Source: Monoraphidium neglectum | Taxonomy: Eukaryota; Chlorophyta; Chlorophyceae; Sphaeropleales; Selenastraceae | Assembly: GCF_000611645.1 (NCBI RefSeq) | Contig: NW_014013103.1 | Span: forward strand, 1,115-25,545 | DNA length: 24,431 bases | Direction: 5' to 3' | Shown: piece after piece, positions 20,166 to 24,431 of the stretch | How the letters are laid out: the number at the start of each line of letters is the position of its first letter | Numbering within the stretch: the first letter of the stretch is position 1 | Notes under the pieces: generated by a model | What the model saw: only the letters and a program-made list of their open reading frames with translations | Told to the model about the DNA's origin: nothing | Database searches by the model: none | Made by a program: the position numbers and the translations under genes

Positions 20166-23100
20166 TTACTTCACTTCATCGTGCAACGTGTGCATGTCAA
20201 ACGCCTGAGGTTTGCTGGCCGCATCCCCCGCCTGTTGCGGCTGCCGCTGCGCACTTGGTCCAACGTTCCCCGACCCTGGGTCACCCCTCGGCCCCAGCAC
20301 CTGTGGCCACACCTGCGCGCCTTCCCGCCCCGCGCCCTCCCGCACCGACCCCGGCCCCTCGGCCACCAGCGCGCCCGCCGCCGGCCCCTCCGGCACAGCA
20401 AGCACGTCTCGCCGTCGCTGCAGCAGCAGCCGCCGCGCCTCCTCGGGCTCTACTGCGACGCCCTTGGCCTCCAGCCAGCCCGTGATCATCTTCTTCGCGC
20501 GCTCGTTCATGCGCCGGCGCAGCTCCGCCACGCCGGACCGCGCGCGCCACATGTCGTCCGGCTTCATCTTGCTGACTGCAAACATAACGTCCAGCTCCGT
20601 TTGGGAGTCGTCCTGCAGCGGCGGCGGTCGCAAAGGCGGATGTGTTACTATATGAAAGCACGACACCAGTCCGTAGTCACTTTGAGCGGGTGCGGGTCAA
20701 CATATGTGTTCGGAGGGCAAAAGCGCGGCGCAAGCAACAAATCATGAGGTTTTGTGTGCTGTTTCAACTGTTTGCTGGAATAACCCCAGCTGCTCCGCTA
20801 ATCGCTTGACACATGCCACACATCGCCCGGCCCCAGTGCCTAGAAAACAGTTTCAAGCCCACCTGGTAGAAAACCGCCTTGCGCTCCAGGAATGAGTAGG
20901 CCTGCAGCATCCGTTCATCCGCAATGATGGGAACGCCTGTTTGGTAGATTATTGCAATGGTGAGAGGTGAGCGGCTGGGGGTTGTGGGGGAATGTCTTGA
21001 TACACGGACAATTGAGGCAGGGGAAGCGGTATGTGATAAAGGCGCGATTGCAGGGCCGATGTGTGAGGACCGATGAAATGATATGAAGGTGGATCACAAG
21101 AGCTGTTAGCAATCGCAAAGCGAGCGGCAGCTGCGCACACTGCACCAGCGGCTGCCCCCCGGCCGCTCGCACCTGTGATCAGGGATGTCAGGACCGTGCT
21201 GCTAAACTTGGACTTGTAATAGAGCCCACTGGCCAGCATGGGCACCTGCAGGGGTGACGTCAACAGCGACTCGCGGCAGTTTGCGCGTGCAAACTCCACG
21301 CGCCATGCGTCCCACCTCCGGCGCCTCCTGCAGCGTGCTGGAGGTGCCCCATGCCTCTCCCCAGCCTGCATCGCCGCGTCCCGAGCAGCCCTACCAATAC
21401 TCCCTCTGAGCATGAACTCTACAACGCCACGATGGTCCCCAGCGCCCTGTTTCGCCCCCAACACCAAGTCCACCGGTGCAAAGCTTAGACCCACCAGTGC
21501 GAAGCTGTGGTGAACAACATCGTAGAATATGGGATAGGGCGGGTTCTTGTATACGGCCACAAGGTCCCGCACGTCCGCTGCAACGCCACGGCAAGATGGT
21601 ATGGCATGGCGGGGTGGGGTGAGGCGGCAGGGGGGAGGGCTGCACGCGGCGGCGCTCTTGTTCATGCCATCGTGAACCCGGAGCACCACGCTCTTTCGAT
21701 GCCCGCCATCCTGTGCGCCGCCGCTGTCGCCGCGGCTGGGGCTTGCATGTAGGCTCGCCTGCGGAGCAATCCAGGCACCCCCAGCAACCCAGGCACCCCT
21801 CCCGGCATGTTGCAACAAACACAGCCCCGCATCCTGATCTGAATCTTCCCACCTGGCACGCTGAACGCCTCCACCGTCTCCCCCAGGATGTTGAGGCGGA
21901 AGTTGGCCACGGACATCTTCGACGCCCGCCGCTTGTGGCCGCCGATCTGCTCCCAGACATGCGTGTAATTCCGCCGGCTCTTCTCAATTCGACCCTGCGT
22001 CGAGGTTGGACGCGACAGGCACGTGTAAGCATGTGGCAATGCAGCGCTGCTGGCACTGGCAAAGGACAGGGCGTTGTGGCGTAGACGGCGCTGGAAAAAG
22101 CAGGGGGGTCCATACAGTAAGATTCCACCTGCGCACCTGCACCGAGAACCCCCGGATGCACTGGCGCCCCGCTTTCAGGTCGGCCAGGGTGCAGGGGTTC
22201 GGCGGGTCGAAAGGGAAGATCGGCAGGATCCAGTCCGGCGGCAGCGGCAGCCCGCGGTCGCCGATGCTCGCGGCGACGTGGGGCGCCAGCGTGAGCACGG
22301 GCACGTCGGGGCTGGCCAGGGACTTGATCTGCGGGGGCGCAGCGGCGGCGGCCGGCAGCGGCTCGCGCAGCGGATGTGCCCGGCGTTGTTAGCCCGTGCC
22401 CGATTCGCCAGCATGCGGCAAGCGCATGCTGGCATTGGCATTGACGATGTTGATGCATGCAGGAGGCAAGCGTCTGCTTCAGGTGACGCCGCAGCTTCCA
22501 TGCAGTGTGCTGGCAGGGTCCCCCTACCTTCTCCCAGTCATCATTCTTCATGTGACCGTTGTGCACCATGTACATCAAGACTTTGGGCTGCATCTGACCG
22601 ATCATTTGCCGCATCTGGGCGCGGTGCTGGTCCTTGGTCAACCGCTTGGATGGCTGCGGAAACTCTGGGGTGACGAACCAAACCTGCAGAGTTGTGTGCC
22701 ATGGCGCGTTCCGGCAGCAGCGTGTCAGCGCAGGTGTGCCTGAGCTAGAGGGGCTTTGTGCAAACGTCCGCGTGCGCGGGGTTTTTCATCAAACCCTCTG
22801 CATCAGTCAGTGCCGGGGCGGCAACCGAGCTGCAGCGCAACCTGCCGCCTGTCATCGGCCCCAGTTGAAGAACGCTGCTTGAACTCACCAGGTCATACGT
22901 TGTAACGCCGTCATAGCGGCTGCAGTCTTTGAACACCACGCCTTCCATGTTGCCCATCCATGACAAAAAGCCATACCAATTCTTCTGCACCACCTGCACC
23001 AGTCGTGCAGCAAGGCGAAGGCAGCCTTGCCGCTGCGCCACTGCATGCGAAAGCATGGAGCGGCTTTGCGCCCCCAGCAATGTGATTGTCCTGTTGCATC

Positions 23101-23543
23101 CACCCTCGCTGTCCGCCCCTCGAGGCGCGCCGCTGGCACCACCAGCTACCGCTTGCACGTGCTGCAAGTGCAAAATGCAGTCTGGCCCAAGTCCCTCGCG
23201 CCTTTTCCGGCAGGTAGACATCGACCGGCTCTGTGGTCAGCTGCTGCAGTACGTGCACAGCACCCGCCACCACCTCCAGGTGGAAGTGCACCTGAGGAGG
23301 AGCGCGAAGCCGGAAGGCGAGCGCATGGCATTGCATGGCGGCAGCTGGGGCAAGGGCGGGCTGCATGCGGCAGCTCCGCACGGCATTTCAGAGGCGCACC
23401 TGATTATATATTGCAAAGCGCGGTCCAGGCTTGCTGGATGCGCTGGCTTCGGGCGGTTGGTCAGCAGCTGCAACGCAGCCACACCGCCGAAGCAGCCCGA
23501 ACAGAAGCAGCCAGCTCCAGGCTGTGGACCAAAGGGGTCGCAT
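20166..23543 (-). CDS. Putative GT-B-type glycosyltransferase-like protein with N-terminal signal/anchor
   Basis: Ten exons join in phase to 488 residues: 23400-23543, 23202-23291, 22889-22984, 22528-22653, 22137-22328, 21853-21994, 21495-21577, 21173-21245, 20863-20936 and 20166-20612, ending in TAA. Residues 5-18 are hydrophobic (WSTAWSWLLLFGLL), followed by Arg-Arg, so a signal peptide or type II anchor directs it to the secretory pathway. The core includes FHLEVVAGAVHVLQQL, NWYGFLSWMGN, an NYT sequon near 225, and SKFSSTVLTSLITGVPIIAD (about 303-322). That last block looks like the donor-sugar loop of family 1/4-type GT-B enzymes, where a Ser-rich helix precedes a small-residue turn and a Pro. 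Function is inferred from pattern only; the sugar and acceptor are unknown. The last 90 or so residues are Gly/Ala/Pro/Gln-rich and probably disordered. The ATG at 23543 gives the hydrophobic leader and opens exon 1 directly. Gene structure is well supported; the enzymatic call is moderate. Confidence 0.6.
22985..23201 (-). other. GC-AG intron (intron 2 of the glycosyltransferase-like gene)
   Basis: The exon ends GAAAAG and the intron begins GCGCGAGG. The next exon opens in phase 0 with KNWYGFLSW. The clear GT alternative downstream (GTAGCT) is in the wrong phase, and in-phase GTC sites upstream would cut off VDVYLPEK. Support is weaker than for the two helicase GC introns. Confidence 0.5.
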
Positions 23544-24431
23544 ACTGCCTGTCCTTTCACTGGCATGCCGCTGCTGCTCGTTGTTGCTGCATGTATCCTG
23601 CAGGGACGGACCGGCTTCACTAGTACAACTGCATGTGCAGCAGCGCCCCAAGCTGCTGTTGCTGCAGGAGGCCGCTGCGCAGCTGCTGGGGGCAGTCCGA
23701 GCTTTGCACGTTTCGCCCACAGCATCGCCGTCGCTGCACGCACACGTCTGTGTGCTGCAGGCCCGCCGCTCCCGCATTGTCTTTGTCTGTCTCAGGCTGA
23801 ACAGAGCCCGTGCCCCCTGCGGTGATTGAGCTGAAGGATGCGATCTGCCGCCACGCTGCGGCGGGCGGCCTGCAGCTCACGTTGATCCCCTGAGAAACAC
23901 CAAACAGCGGGGTTGATTGTAGCATGAACACGTGGTGCTGAATTGGTTTTGGTCACGGTTGCGTCTGGTGCACGCCACCTCCCGCGCAATGCCGTCGGTG
24001 CGAAGCTGATCGCAGCCCGGATTCACTATATGACGTCATTATCCATCAATGACAACCTACCTATGGGCAGGACTAGTCAGACAAGCTGACCGACGCACCG
24101 GGGGCAGTCCTGAATTATGCTTTGCACCGCGCCGATCAAGGAGCTGGCAATATGTTCACATGCGTCACGGGATCATCTTGAACTCCTGCCGCAGCCTGGC
24201 TTGTCCCACGAGGTAGATTCTACTGCAGATCTGGATTGTTTGAGTTTGAAAATACTATAACATGGAAATGCACTCAACCTTTTCCCTTTTGTGTGCTGTT
24301 TTATAAGGTGCTGTCGAAGGGTGGCTGCTACCGTATTGTGTGCATGCAGCTGCTTGGTGTAGAGCAGCGAAGGATGCACGGCCGACGCGCCCCAACAGAT
24401 CGAGATGAGCTTGAGCTTACGGTTTGCTGCA
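23544..24431. other. Upstream region of the glycosyltransferase-like gene; no gene seen
   Basis: The 888 bp upstream of the ATG at 23543 show no conserved frame. Open frames at 23620-23931 and 24173-24379 have no recognisable family or exon context. The far end is AT-richer. It probably holds the 5' UTR and promoter and perhaps the edge of a neighbouring gene. Confidence 0.5.
24031..24038. promoter_or_regulatory. TGACGTCA palindrome (CRE/bZIP-type site)
   Basis: A perfect 8-bp palindrome of the type bound by CREB/ATF and plant TGA-class bZIP factors lies about 490 bp upstream of the glycosyltransferase-like ATG. Whether it is bound is unknown. Confidence 0.3.

Overview
The window looks like nuclear DNA of a green alga (Chlorophyta). 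It is very GC-rich, its genes are split into many short exons by GT-AG and some GC-AG introns, it carries long CA/TG tracts, and it holds a plant-type ferredoxin sulfite reductase. I cannot name the species or class from sequence alone. No rRNA, tRNA, CRISPR array, insertion sequence, phage or bacterial operon was seen.

All three supported genes lie on the minus strand, so they read from high to low coordinates. (1) 20166-23543: a ten-exon gene for a 488-residue secretory or membrane protein that resembles GT-B glycosyltransferases. (2) 4696-19327: a giant twenty-exon gene modelled here as 3,400 residues, with two complete superfamily 1 helicase motors in tandem. The first is SEN1/UPF1-like and the second is UvrD/TRANK1-like. 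They are followed by about 1,500 residues of Ala-rich helical, TPR-like repeats. (3) 308-3739, running off the left edge: the N-terminal 286 residues of a plastid ferredoxin-sulfite reductase, in nine exons.

Exon borders were placed by hand from splice consensus, phase and family conservation. In all three genes every phase joins, and the complete ones have total lengths divisible by three (10,203 and 1,467 nt). Three introns are best explained by GC donors, because no GT donor fits both phase and conservation well.

The spaces between genes (3740-4695, 19328-20165, 23544-24431) are lower in GC and hold only candidate UTR and promoter sequence. Introns carry a 17-bp minisatellite, two TG/CA microsatellite tracts and an alternating purine-pyrimidine stretch. 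Coding exons contain a CAG run (polyGln) and Gly/Ala codon runs. The genes show no obvious functional link; they are simply adjacent. The most interesting object is the double-helicase protein.
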